Shown here one piece after another: positions 9,067 to 17,745 of a stretch of 64,000 nt of DNA. Source of the DNA: Hymenobacter armeniacus (GTDB taxonomy: Bacteria > Bacteroidota > Bacteroidia > Cytophagales > Hymenobacteraceae); NCBI RefSeq assembly GCF_014699055.1, contig NZ_JACXAC010000006.1, positions 496,001 through 560,000 of the forward strand, given 5' to 3'. The position numbers and the translations under genes were made by a program. The stretch's first letter is position 1. Every line of letters starts with the position of its first letter. The notes beneath the pieces are model-generated. The model was not told the DNA's origin and ran no database searches. It was given only the letters and a program-made list of their open reading frames with translations.

Positions 9067-10410
9067 ATGAAACTTCCCTACGAACGCCCCACCCTTCGCA
9101 AGCTCACGGCCGGCGCGCTGAACAAGTTCGGCCCGCGCGCCGGGGCCCGGGCCGTGACGGCGATTGACGGCGTGGCGGTGGACGAGCTGGTGGCGCGGTT
9201 CGGCTCGCCGCTGTTTGTGCTGAGCGAGCGGCAGCTGCGGCGCAGCTACCAGGCGGCGGTGCGCGCCTTTGGCACGCGCTATCCGCAGGTGCAACTGGCG
9301 TGGTCGTACAAAACCAACTACCTGAACGCCGTGTGCCGCACCTTCCACCAGGAGGGCGCCTGGGCCGAGGTGGTGAGCGGCATGGAGCTGGAAAAAGCCC
9401 TGCTCAACGGCGTGCCCGGCCCGCACATCCTCTTCAACGGCCCCGGCAAGCGGCGGGCCGACCTGGAGCGGGCCTGCGCGGTGGATGCCGTGATTCACCT
9501 CGACCACGCCGACGAGCTGCACCTGCTGCTGGACGTGGCCGCCGGCCGCCCGCAGCGTCCCCGCGTGGCCCTGCGCGTGAACCTCGACGCCGGCATTGTG
9601 CCGCAGTGGGACCGGTTCGGCTTCAACCTGGAAAACGGCGAGGCCTGGCAGGCGCTGGGCCGCATCGTGGCGTCGGGGCAGCTGGAGCTGGTGGGGCTGC
9701 ATTGCCACATCGGCACCTACGTGTTGCAAACGGCCGCCTACGGCACGGCGGCTACCAAGCTGGCGGCCCTGGCTTTGCGCTGTGAGCGGGAATTGAACAC
9801 GACCATTCAGTACCTCGACCTGGGCGGCGGCTTTCCCTCCACCAACACCTTGAAAGGCGCCTACCTGCCCGCCACCGACACCGTGCCCAGCCTGGACGAG
9901 TATGCCGAGGCCATCACCGGGGCCTTGCTCGGCGCGGGCTTTAAATCGGGCGAGCTGCCGACGCTGGTGCTGGAAGCCGGCCGCGCCCTGGTCGACGACG
10001 CCGGCTCGCTCATCGGCACGGTGCTGGCCAACAAGCGGCTGGCCGATGGCCGCCGCGCCACCATTCTGGACTTTGGCGTGAACCTGCTTTTCACGTCTTT
10101 CTGGTACGACCACCACATCAGCCCCACCCGCGAATTCTCGAACCACACCGAGCCCACCGTGCTCTACGGCCCGCTGTGCATGAACATCGACATGCTGCGC
10201 GAAAGCATTGCCCTGCCCCTGCTCGCGCCCAACGACCACGTGCTGGTGCACAAAGTGGGCGCCTACAACCTGAGCCAGTGGCAGCAGTTCATCAACCTGC
10301 GCCCCAACGTGGTGCTGGTGGACCAGGCCGGCCAGGTGCACCTGATACGAGCCGCCGAAACGCTGGAATATTTGCAGCAGCTGGAGCAGATTCCGGCGCA
10401 TTTACAATGA
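9067..10410 (+). CDS. PLP-dependent decarboxylase (DAP/ornithine decarboxylase fold III)
   Basis: A 447-residue alanine-racemase-fold decarboxylase. PLP-Lys lies in LAWSYKTN (about residue 80); HCHIGTYV, DLGGGFP and EAGRALV match the phosphate- and substrate-binding loops of diaminopimelate decarboxylase; GPLCMNIDML supplies the Cys and Asp donated across the dimer. It is longer at the N-terminus than LysA: residues 1-22 read YERPTLRKLTAG then NKFG and precede the fold. This tag resembles the YxxPxL leader motif bound by PqqD-like proteins. The stop overlaps the next start (ATGA), so it is translationally coupled to the transporter/peptidase. The substrate is probably a diamino acid or its peptide conjugate. 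Confidence 0.88.
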   Translation: MKLPYERPTLRKLTAGALNKFGPRAGARAVTAIDGVAVDELVARFGSPLFVLSERQLRRSYQAAVRAFGTRYPQVQLAWSYKTNYLNAVCRTFHQEGAWAEVVSGMELEKALLNGVPGPHILFNGPGKRRADLERACAVDAVIHLDHADELHLLLDVAAGRPQRPRVALRVNLDAGIVPQWDRFGFNLENGEAWQALGRIVASGQLELVGLHCHIGTYVLQTAAYGTAATKLAALALRCERELNTTIQYLDLGGGFPSTNTLKGAYLPATDTVPSLDEYAEAITGALLGAGFKSGELPTLVLEAGRALVDDAGSLIGTVLANKRLADGRRATILDFGVNLLFTSFWYDHHISPTREFSNHTEPTVLYGPLCMNIDMLRESIALPLLAPNDHVLVHKVGAYNLSQWQQFINLRPNVVLVDQAGQVHLIRAAETLEYLQQLEQIPAHLQ

Positions 10411-12752
10411 CCAGCCCCGCTACTTCTTTCTTCCGCGCCGTGCTGCACAGCTACTCCATGCTGTTCTTTTCGCAGCATCGGGGGTTTGCGGCGGTGTTGC
10501 TGCTGGTCACATTTAGCCACCCGGCGGCGGGCGTGGCGGGATTGGTGGGCGCAGGGCTGGCGGTGGCCGGTGCCCGGCTGGCCGGCTTCAACAAAGAATG
10601 GACCGACGTGGGTGCCTACAGCTTCAACTCCCTGCTGACGGGGCTGGCGCTGGCTTCGTTTTATGCGCCGGGCTGGGCGCTGGCGGGGCTGGTGGTGGTG
10701 GGCGCGGGCCTGGCCCTGCTGCTGAGCGTGGCGCTGGGCGGCTGGCTGGGCGGGCGCGGGCTGCCGTTTCTGTCGCTGCCCTTCCTGCTCACGGTGTGGC
10801 TGCTGCTGCTGGGCAGCGGCCCCCTGCTGCACCTGGCCCCGGGCGAGGGCAGCGTGTACTGGCTCAATGACGTGTATGCCGTGGGCGGGCCGCGCCTGGT
10901 GAGCCTGGCCCAATGGGTGGGCGACTGGCCCTGGCCGCCGCTGCTGGCCACCTACCTGCGGGCGCTGGGCGCAGTGCTGTTTCAGGACAGCGCGGTGGCG
11001 GGGCTGCTGGTGGCGGGCGGCTTGCTGTGGCACTCGCGCATTGCGTTTTCGCTGTCGGTGCTGGCGTTTTTGGTGGCTTACGGGCTGCATGCGCTGGCCG
11101 GCCCGGCGGCCGGCGGGCTCAACGAGTACAACCTGGGCGCCAACTACATGGTGGCGGCCATTGCGGTGGGCGGCGTGTTTGTCATCCCGTCGGCGGCGAG
11201 CTACGGCTGGGCCGTGGGCAGCGTGCCCGTGACGGTGGTATTGCTGGCCGGCCTCACGGCGGCGCTCGATAAGCTGGGGCTGCCCACGCTCTCGCTGCCC
11301 TATTGCGCCACGGCGCTGCTGTTTTTGTACGTGCTGCTGCTGCGCGAACGGCCGGGCGCGGGGCTGGTGCTCACGCCGGTGCAGCGCTACTCGCCCGAGC
11401 ACAACCTCTACGCCCACGCCACCGACCGCGTGCGCCTGGCCCACCAGGGCGCGGTGGCCCTCACGCTGCCCTTTCTGGGCGCGTGGCGCTGCACGCAGGG
11501 CTACCGCGACGGCGGCCCCACCCACCTCGGCGACTGGGGCGCGGCCCTGGACTTCGCCATTGCCGACGCCGACGGGCGCACCTACCACGGCGCCGGCCTC
11601 TCGCCCTCCGACTTCTACGCCTACAACAAGCCCGTGCTGGCCCCCGCCGACGGCGTGGTGGAGGAAGTCGTTCAGCACATCGAGGACAACGCCATTGGCG
11701 AAGTGAACACCGCCCAGAACTGGGGCAACACCGTGGTGCTGCGCCACGCGCCGGGCCTTTATACCCAGCTCTCGCACCTGCGCGCCCACTCCGTGCCGGT
11801 GAAAATGGGCGACTACGTGCGCCGCGGCGACATTGTGGGCACCTGCGGCAACTCGGGTCGCTCGCCCGAGCCGCACCTGCATTTCCAGGTGCAGGCCACG
11901 CCGTATGTGGGTTCGCGCACGCTGGCTTATCCGCTGGCGTATTACGTGGCCGAGCCGGCCGCCGAAAGCCTCGCACCAGCCCACACCGCGACGCCACGGC
12001 TGGCAGAAACGCTGCAGAAAATAACCGGCGCTTCGAAAGGGCACCCGGAAAAATTGCTGCCTACGATGACCTCGGAGGGCATTGCGCCGGTAGCTGCGCT
12101 TACGCAGCCAAGGCAGCTGCGCCATTTTGCGGTGCCGACGGTGGGCGAAACCGTGCGCCCGCCCGCTTTCAACAAGCTGCTCAGCCAGACCCTGCGTTTC
12201 CCGCCGGGCTACGCCCTTGAGGTGCGCAACGCCGACGCGCCCGAGCAGCCGGCCCAGCGCTGGGAGGTGTTCACCGACGCCTACAACCTGCCCTACCTGC
12301 GCTGCGAGGCCACGGGCGCGGTGGCCTACTTTGGCGGCGATGAGTCGGTGTTTTATTTCACGGCTTATTACGGGTCGGAGGCGTCGTGGCTGTACCTGCT
12401 GTACCAGGCCGCCTATCGGGTGCCGCTGGTGAGCTTGTCTGGCCAGCACACCTCCGATGAGTTTCCGCTAACCATCGTCGGCAATGCCGCCCTGACGTGG
12501 GTGCAGGACGTTGTGGCGCCCTTTTACCGGTTTGTGAAACCCACGTTCTCGCTGGCGGAAGCCCCCACCGAAGCCAACGACTGGGCCGACCGGGCCCTTC
12601 GACTGCGCAGCCGGGTGGTGGTGGCGTGGTTTGGCCGCGAGCGCGCCACCCGGGCATATTCCCTACTCGTGCGCGGCGGTGCTCTGGCCGAGCTGCGCGC
12701 GGAGCGGGACGGCCACGTCATCAACCTGGTCATTTCAGAAGCGGGCGCATGA
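10407..12752 (+). CDS. urea-transporter-like membrane domain fused to M23 peptidase
   Basis: A 781-residue fusion. Residues about 15-310 form a urea-transporter (UT) fold of roughly ten hydrophobic helices, including the family-typical NKEWTDVGAYSFNSLLTGLA loop and its second-half counterpart GGLNEYNLGANYMV. After a linker come residues about 340-510 with an M23/LytM metallopeptidase: THLGDWGAALDF (His and Asp ligands), GNTVVLRH, HLRAHSVPVKMGDYVRRGDI and the PHLHFQ motif. About 250 residues follow with no known domain (FGGDESVFYFTAYYG). ATG overlaps both the preceding stop and, at its end, the next start. It may export or channel a product and process or anchor at peptidoglycan. Confidence 0.88.
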   Translation: MTSPATSFFRAVLHSYSMLFFSQHRGFAAVLLLVTFSHPAAGVAGLVGAGLAVAGARLAGFNKEWTDVGAYSFNSLLTGLALASFYAPGWALAGLVVVGAGLALLLSVALGGWLGGRGLPFLSLPFLLTVWLLLLGSGPLLHLAPGEGSVYWLNDVYAVGGPRLVSLAQWVGDWPWPPLLATYLRALGAVLFQDSAVAGLLVAGGLLWHSRIAFSLSVLAFLVAYGLHALAGPAAGGLNEYNLGANYMVAAIAVGGVFVIPSAASYGWAVGSVPVTVVLLAGLTAALDKLGLPTLSLPYCATALLFLYVLLLRERPGAGLVLTPVQRYSPEHNLYAHATDRVRLAHQGAVALTLPFLGAWRCTQGYRDGGPTHLGDWGAALDFAIADADGRTYHGAGLSPSDFYAYNKPVLAPADGVVEEVVQHIEDNAIGEVNTAQNWGNTVVLRHAPGLYTQLSHLRAHSVPVKMGDYVRRGDIVGTCGNSGRSPEPHLHFQVQATPYVGSRTLAYPLAYYVAEPAAESLAPAHTATPRLAETLQKITGASKGHPEKLLPTMTSEGIAPVAALTQPRQLRHFAVPTVGETVRPPAFNKLLSQTLRFPPGYALEVRNADAPEQPAQRWEVFTDAYNLPYLRCEATGAVAYFGGDESVFYFTAYYGSEASWLYLLYQAAYRVPLVSLSGQHTSDEFPLTIVGNAALTWVQDVVAPFYRFVKPTFSLAEAPTEANDWADRALRLRSRVVVAWFGRERATRAYSLLVRGGALAELRAERDGHVINLVISEAGA

Positions 12753-13996
12753 AAAACGAGCGCAACCAACCACAAGCAAAAATGCCGCGCCGCCACGGGA
12801 ATGGGCGCGGATGGCAGCGCTTGGCGCTGTTGCTGCTAAGCTACTGGGGCGGCAGCCTGCTGAGCGCGCAAGCCCAGCAATTGCCCGATTTCAACCGCCT
12901 CGACAGCCTTACCCAAGCCCTGGCCGCCCAATACCGCTGGGCCGCGCTCGACTCGGTGGGCACTGCCGCCCTGCGGGCCGGTGCCGACTACCCTGCCCTG
13001 CGCCGCCGCCTGGGCCAGGCCGCGCTGGCCCGCGAAAAGCCTGCCCTGGCCCTGCGCCACTACGGCCGCGCCCTTCGCGAAAACCCGCTCGACACCACCG
13101 CCCGCTACGGCCTGGCCCTGGCCTATCTCGACCTCAACCAGTCCGGCGCGGCGGCGCGGCTGGCCGGGCGCCTGCCCGATTCGCTGCGCCGCCCCCTGCA
13201 CCTGATGCCGTTTCAGGCCGTGACGCAGGTTGAAGCGGAAGCGGGAGGCCAATACAGCCGCACCGTACACCGGGGCGATGCCGGTTTTTTTCGGCTCGAC
13301 GTCAGCAGCCGGCTGGGCTCTTGCCTCAGCTTGAATCAGAACGTGAGCTACTTCGGCCAGACCGTGGAGCTGCCCGACCGCCGCCGGCCCGGCGGCATGC
13401 TCTACCCGCTGCGCCAGGTGCAGTACCACGCCCTGCTGGCCGGGCAGCTGGCCCCGCGCTGGCGGGTGCTGCTGGGCTACAACCACCTCAACAGCGACTT
13501 GGGCCTTCTCGTGAACCGCGCCGACAACCTGGGCTATGCTTCCGTGGCCTACGCCCGGCCCTACTGGACGGCCCAAGTGGGCGTGTACGCCGGCACCCTC
13601 ACCGATACGGCCCGCGTGCAAACCGACCTGCGCCTGGCCGTGTACCCGTTCGGCAACCTGCGCCTCTACGCCTACGGGCGGGCCAGCGTGCTGCGCTCCA
13701 ACGGCCGCAGCTACCCGCACGGGGTGCTGGGCGGGGGCGGCCGGCTGCACCGCCACGTGTGGCTGGAAGCCTACGCGGGCCTGGGCCTGACGCCCGTGCT
13801 GGCCGAACTCGACGGCACCTACGTGTACAACCTGCTCGACCCCGTGCGGGAGCGCGGCGGCGCCAACTTGCTTATTTTGCTGTCGCGCCCGCTTGCCCTG
13901 CGCCTGAGCTACGGCGCCGAGCACCGCCGCGACAGCGTTGACGGCCGCTACTATTCCCTGAACTCCCTAAGCACTGCCATCACATGGACCTGGTAA
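12749..13996 (+). CDS. TPR plus YaiO-like outer-membrane beta-barrel protein
   Basis: A 415-residue protein whose ATG overlaps the preceding TGA. A basic N-terminus and hydrophobic helix (about residues 24-38, ending SAQAQQ) give a signal peptide. Residues about 45-150 are alpha-helical TPR-like repeats (ALRHYGRALRENPLDTTARY). From about 160 the sequence alternates aromatic and polar residues in short strands (VEAEAGGQYS, LNQNVSYFGQTV, YNHLNSDLGL) and ends in an aromatic residue (AITWTW), as in YaiO-type outer-membrane barrels. It probably forms the outer-membrane part of the cluster, as scaffold or pore. It overlaps the next TPR gene by 13 bp. Confidence 0.78.
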   Translation: MKNERNQPQAKMPRRHGNGRGWQRLALLLLSYWGGSLLSAQAQQLPDFNRLDSLTQALAAQYRWAALDSVGTAALRAGADYPALRRRLGQAALAREKPALALRHYGRALRENPLDTTARYGLALAYLDLNQSGAAARLAGRLPDSLRRPLHLMPFQAVTQVEAEAGGQYSRTVHRGDAGFFRLDVSSRLGSCLSLNQNVSYFGQTVELPDRRRPGGMLYPLRQVQYHALLAGQLAPRWRVLLGYNHLNSDLGLLVNRADNLGYASVAYARPYWTAQVGVYAGTLTDTARVQTDLRLAVYPFGNLRLYAYGRASVLRSNGRSYPHGVLGGGGRLHRHVWLEAYAGLGLTPVLAELDGTYVYNLLDPVRERGGANLLILLSRPLALRLSYGAEHRRDSVDGRYYSLNSLSTAITWTW

Positions 13997-14592
13997 AGCT
14001 GACCTTTTCTGCCGCTGCGCTGGCATGCGTGGCCCCGGCCGCGGCCCGCGCCCAGGACCAGTCGGCCGCCTTTGCCAGCAGCTACGCCGCCGAAGCCAAG
14101 GCCGACTACGCCGACGCCATTGCGCCCATCAAGGCCCTCTACACGGGCACCTACGAGCAAAACCTGCGCCTGGGCTGGCTGTATTTTCTGGCCAAAAACT
14201 ACACCGCCGCAGCTGCTCACTACCAGAAAGCCGTGGAGCAGCGCCCCTACGCCATCGAGCCCAAGTTCGGCCTCATCAAGCCGCTGAATGCGCTGGGACA
14301 GGTCGAGAAGATGCTGGGGCTGTACACCGACATCCTGAAAGTGGACCCCCAAAACACCCAAGCCAATTACTGGACCGGCGTCATCTACCTCAACCGCAAG
14401 GCCTACGGGCAGGCCGCCCGCTACTTCGAGCGCGTGGTGAACCTCTACCCCTTCGATTACGATTCCAACATCTCGCTGGCTTGGGCCTACCTCAACCTCG
14501 GCAAGAAAGCCGAAGCCCGCGCCCTCTACACCAAGGCCCTGCTCATCCGGCCCGGCGACGCGGCCGCCACAGCCGGCCTGAAACGGCTGTAG
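13984..14592 (+). CDS. exported TPR protein
   Basis: A 202-residue protein with a short signal peptide (residues 1-22, ending AAARA-Q). Most of the mature chain is three to four TPR units with typical spacing: NLRLGWLYFLAKNYTAAAAH, NYWTGVIYLNRKAYGQAARY and NISLAWAYLNLGKKAEARAL. TPRs bind partner proteins, so it is likely a periplasmic adaptor for the barrel or peptidase encoded just upstream. The 13-bp overlap with the upstream gene places it as the last gene of the PqqD cluster. Confidence 0.82.
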   Translation: MDLVKLTFSAAALACVAPAAARAQDQSAAFASSYAAEAKADYADAIAPIKALYTGTYEQNLRLGWLYFLAKNYTAAAAHYQKAVEQRPYAIEPKFGLIKPLNALGQVEKMLGLYTDILKVDPQNTQANYWTGVIYLNRKAYGQAARYFERVVNLYPFDYDSNISLAWAYLNLGKKAEARALYTKALLIRPGDAAATAGLKRL

Positions 14593-14806
14593 GGCCGTTT
14601 TGGGGGCGTGGCGGCGGGCATGGCAGGGCCTCTGGCACTGGCGGCGATTATTGGCCAGCTCGGCGACGTTTTAAACCCAATCATCGAGTTGGGGTCTGAT
14701 TGGCTATTGCAATTGCTGAATATTTGTTTGTCGGCCAAGACGTGGTTAAATTACGCTGCGAAATTGCTGCTGGCTCCCGCTTACCTTCTTCTCCGTTGTT
14801 CGGCCC

Positions 14807-15214
14807 ATGACCGATTTCCCCCACGACACGTACTTTGACACGGCCACGATGAGCAGCGGCTGCGCGGTTTCGCCCGACCCCGCCATCAGCGAAACCGAGC
14901 GGCTGGCCCTGCGCAGCTCCGAGCGCGAAACCGGCGGCCAGTTCATCCTCGAACAGAATTACCCCAACCCCTTCGTGGGCGAAACCACTGTGCCCTTCAC
15001 CCTGGCCACCGCCGCCGACGTGCGCCTCGACCTCTTCGACCTGCTGGGCCGCAAGGTGGCCGGCGTGGTGCGCAAGGGCCGTAGCGCGGGCACCCAAAGC
15101 ATTAAATTGAACCTGGAAGGCCTGGGCCTGGCCCCTGGCGACTACGAATACCAGCTGGAAGTCACGAACCGCCACGGCGTGTACCGCCTGCGCAAGCTGA
15201 TGACCGCCGAATAA
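14807..15214 (+). CDS. orphan T9SS type A sorting-domain protein without signal peptide
   Basis: A 135-residue protein from ATG 14807. The C-terminal about 75 residues are a Por secretion tail: LEQNYPNPFVGETTVPFTL, VRLDLFDLLGRKV, then GDYEYQLEV and LRKLMTAE. The first about 60 residues are acidic, polar and contain no hydrophobic signal peptide (MTDFPHDTYFDTATMSSGCA). A T9SS tail normally needs Sec export first, so this protein would stay cytoplasmic unless another start exists upstream; none with a signal sequence is visible in frame. It could be a remnant or a co-opted fold. A strong terminator follows. Confidence 0.75.
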   Translation: MTDFPHDTYFDTATMSSGCAVSPDPAISETERLALRSSERETGGQFILEQNYPNPFVGETTVPFTLATAADVRLDLFDLLGRKVAGVVRKGRSAGTQSIKLNLEGLGLAPGDYEYQLEVTNRHGVYRLRKLMTAE

Positions 15215-15248
15215 CCCGTTGTGTGGGGGGAGTGTGAGTGATGCCCCT

Positions 15249-15284
15249 GAGGCCGGCCGCTGCAACGGCCGGCCTCTTTTTTTG
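15249..15284 (+). terminator. rho-independent terminator
   Basis: Perfect 11-bp GC stem (15249-15259 and 15266-15276), a 6-nt loop and a run of seven to eight T. It ends the unit of the orphan sorting-domain gene. Confidence 0.85.
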
Positions 15285-15369
15285 CCCCGCCGGCCCTCCC
15301 ACGGCGGCCGGGGCGCGCCATGACCGCCCGGCGCATGGCGCGCCGCTTTTAGGTTCCGCCGCCCCGAGC

Positions 15370-15377
15370 GTACTTTG
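15370..15377 (+). promoter_or_regulatory. possible -7 element for fbaA
   Basis: GTACTTTG about 80 bp upstream of the fbaA start resembles the Bacteroidota TAnnTTTG -7 box. No clear -33 TTG is seen at the expected distance, so support is weak. Confidence 0.3.
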
Positions 15378-15457
15378 CTGCGCGGGCCGCCGCCGGGGCG
15401 GCCCCGTTCTTTCCACTTGCTCTTCCCACCGCGGCCCCGCCGCATCAACTCCTTTTT

Positions 15458-16543
15458 ATGGCTGACCAAACCCTTACCGGCCTGCGCGCCGGCGTGCTGC
15501 ACGGCGACGAAGTGCAGGCACTTTTCGAACACGCCAAGGCCCACGCCTACGCCCTGCCCGCCGTGAACGTGACCGGCACCAACACCGTGAACGGCGTGCT
15601 GGAAACCGCCAAGGTGGTGAACTCGCCCGTGATGATTCAGTTCTCGAACGGCGGCGCGCAGTTCTACGCCGGCAAGTCCTTGCCCAACGACAAGCAGCAG
15701 GCCAGCATCGCCGGCGCCATTTCGGGCGCCCACCACGTGCACCTGATGGCCGGCCTCTACGACGTGCCCGTGGTGCTGCACACCGACCACGCCGCCAAAA
15801 AGCTCCTGCCCTGGATTGACGGCCTGCTCGACGCCGGCGAGAAGTACTACCAGCAGCACGGCCAGCCCCTCTACAGCTCGCACATGCTCGACCTGTCGGA
15901 GGAGCCGATTGAGGAAAACATCGAAATCTGCAAGCGTTACCTCGAGCGCATGGCCAAAATCGGCATGACGCTGGAGATTGAGCTCGGCGTGACCGGCGGC
16001 GAGGAAGACGGCGTCGACAACTCCGACGTGGACTCCAGCAAGCTCTACACCCAGCCCGAGGAAGTGGCCTACGCCTACGAGCAGCTGAGCGCCATCAGCC
16101 CGCGCTTCACCATCGCGGCGGCGTTTGGCAACGTGCACGGCGTGTACAAGCCCGGCAACGTGAAGCTGCAGCCCAAGATTCTGCACAACTCGCAGGAGTT
16201 TCTGCGCCAGAAGCACAACATTGCGGAGGCGCTGCCCATCAGCTTCGTGTTCCACGGCGGCTCGGGCTCGAGCCGCGAGGAAATCCGCGAGGCCATCAGC
16301 TACGGCGCCATCAAGATGAACCTCGACACCGACCTGCAGTGGGCCTTCTGGCAGGGCATCAAGGACAACTACGTGAAGAACGAAGGCTTCCTGCAGGGCC
16401 AAATCGGCAACCCCACCGGCGCCGACTCGCCCAACAAGAAGTACTACGACCCGCGCGTGTGGCTGCGCAAAGGCGAAGAAACCTTCGTGGCGCGCCTCAA
16501 AGAAGCCTTCGAAGACCTGAACTGCATCAACCGCCGCTACTAA
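15458..16543 (+). CDS. fbaA: class II fructose-bisphosphate aldolase
   Basis: A 361-residue enzyme matching the usual class IIA length (about 358). It cleaves fructose-1,6-bisphosphate to DHAP and glyceraldehyde-3-phosphate in glycolysis and runs in reverse in gluconeogenesis. Visible motifs: VVLHTDHAAKKLLPW (catalytic Asp and Zn His), LEIELGVTGGEEDGVDN, a Zn ligand in NVHGVYKPGN, and the phosphate-binding FHGGSGSS plus KMNLDTDLQ. It stands between two clear terminators and so forms a single-gene unit. Confidence 0.97.
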   Translation: MADQTLTGLRAGVLHGDEVQALFEHAKAHAYALPAVNVTGTNTVNGVLETAKVVNSPVMIQFSNGGAQFYAGKSLPNDKQQASIAGAISGAHHVHLMAGLYDVPVVLHTDHAAKKLLPWIDGLLDAGEKYYQQHGQPLYSSHMLDLSEEPIEENIEICKRYLERMAKIGMTLEIELGVTGGEEDGVDNSDVDSSKLYTQPEEVAYAYEQLSAISPRFTIAAAFGNVHGVYKPGNVKLQPKILHNSQEFLRQKHNIAEALPISFVFHGGSGSSREEIREAISYGAIKMNLDTDLQWAFWQGIKDNYVKNEGFLQGQIGNPTGADSPNKKYYDPRVWLRKGEETFVARLKEAFEDLNCINRRY

Positions 16544-16564
16544 CGGCCAGTTGCTAAAAAGCCG

Positions 16565-16605
16565 ATAAGCCCCGGCGCCCAGAAGGCGCCGGGGCTTATT
16601 ATTAC
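16565..16605. terminator. terminator after fbaA
   Basis: Perfect 15-bp stem (16565-16579 and 16585-16599) with a 5-nt loop, followed by TTATTATTA. The T-rich tract is weak but the stem is strong. Confidence 0.8.
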
Positions 16606-16641
16606 TGCACCTACCGGCCACCGCCCCGCCACCTTAGCCCC

Positions 16642-17634
16642 ATGCCGTACCAACCCGCCCCCACCCGCTACCAACACATGACCTACCGCCGCTGCGGCCG
16701 TAGCGGCCTGAAACTGCCGGCCCTCTCGCTGGGCCTGTGGCACAACTTCGGCGACGTGGACGTGCTGGCCAACTCCCGCGCCATCCTGCACCGGGCCTTC
16801 GACCGCGGCATCACGCACTTCGACCTGGCCAACAACTACGGCCCGCCGCCCGGCTCGGCCGAAGAGAACTTTGGCCGGGTGCTGCGCGAAGATTTCCGCG
16901 CCCACCGCGACGAGCTCATCATTTCCACCAAGGCCGGCTACCACATGTGGGAGGGCCCCTACGGCGAATGGGGCTCGAAAAAACAGCTCGTGTCCAGCCT
17001 CGACCAAAGCCTCAAGCGCATGGGGCTGGCGTACGTCGACATTTTCTACCACCACCGCCCCGACCCCGACACGCCCCTGGCCGAAACCATGGCCGCGCTC
17101 GACCTGGTGGTGCGCCAAGGCAAGGCGCTCTACGTGGGCATCAGCAACTACCAGCCCGCGCAGGCGGCCGAGGCGTTCCGGCTGCTGCGGGAACTGGGCA
17201 CGCCCTGCCTCATTCACCAGCCCAAGTATTCGATGGTGGAGCGCTGGGTCGAAAACGGCCTGCTCGACCTGCTGGGCGAGGAGGGCGTGGGCTGCATTCC
17301 CTTCTCGCCCCTGGCCCAAGGCCTGCTCACCGACAAGTATCTGCGCGGCATCCCCGACGACTCGCGCGTGGCCAAAGGCGTGGGTTTCCTGACGGAGAAA
17401 AACCTCACGCCCGACCGCCTCGACCAGGTGCGCCGCCTCAACGACCTGGCCCGCACCCGTCAGCAAAGCCTCGCCCAAATGGCCCTGGCCTGGCTGCTGA
17501 AGGACGAGCGGGTGACGTCTGTCCTCATCGGCGCCAGCAAGCCCGAGCAGCTCGATGATTCGCTACGCTGCTTGGAAAACCCGGTCTTTAGCGCGGAGGA
17601 ACTGGCGGCAATTGATGAAATTTTACGCGGCTAA
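16642..17634 (+). CDS. aldo/keto reductase, YghZ/Gpr type
   Basis: A 330-residue NADPH-dependent reductase of the AKR14/YghZ group, which reduces L-glyceraldehyde-3-phosphate and other aldehydes such as methylglyoxal. Catalytic tetrad segments are visible: HFDLANNYGPPPGSAEENFG (Asp and Tyr), ISTKAGYHMW (Lys) and FYHHRPDPDTP (His). LIGASKPEQL near the end is the cofactor-phosphate loop. YGPPPGSAEE is characteristic of YghZ and of voltage-channel beta-like reductases. It may detoxify triose-phosphate by-products of the aldolase upstream, from which it is separated by a terminator. Confidence 0.92.
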   Translation: MPYQPAPTRYQHMTYRRCGRSGLKLPALSLGLWHNFGDVDVLANSRAILHRAFDRGITHFDLANNYGPPPGSAEENFGRVLREDFRAHRDELIISTKAGYHMWEGPYGEWGSKKQLVSSLDQSLKRMGLAYVDIFYHHRPDPDTPLAETMAALDLVVRQGKALYVGISNYQPAQAAEAFRLLRELGTPCLIHQPKYSMVERWVENGLLDLLGEEGVGCIPFSPLAQGLLTDKYLRGIPDDSRVAKGVGFLTEKNLTPDRLDQVRRLNDLARTRQQSLAQMALAWLLKDERVTSVLIGASKPEQLDDSLRCLENPVFSAEELAAIDEILRG

Positions 17635-17640
17635 GGCAAT

Positions 17641-17737
17641 GTAGAGACGCGACACTTCGCGCCTCCTCGTTGAACGACGCGGCACCGGACGGTAACGGCA
17701 CAGTCGCCGAGACGCGAGGTGTCGCGTCTCCGCACCG
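17641..17737. repeat. degenerate inverted-repeat element, GAGACGC family
   Basis: Imperfect arms, about 17641-17675 and 17705-17737, carry GAGACGCGACAC and its partner GTGTCGCGTCTC. It is a decayed relative of the elements at 7461 and 20044, and sits between the 3' ends of the reductase and the MotB-like gene, where it may act as a shared terminator. Confidence 0.75.
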
Positions 17738-17745
17738 TTCAGCAC

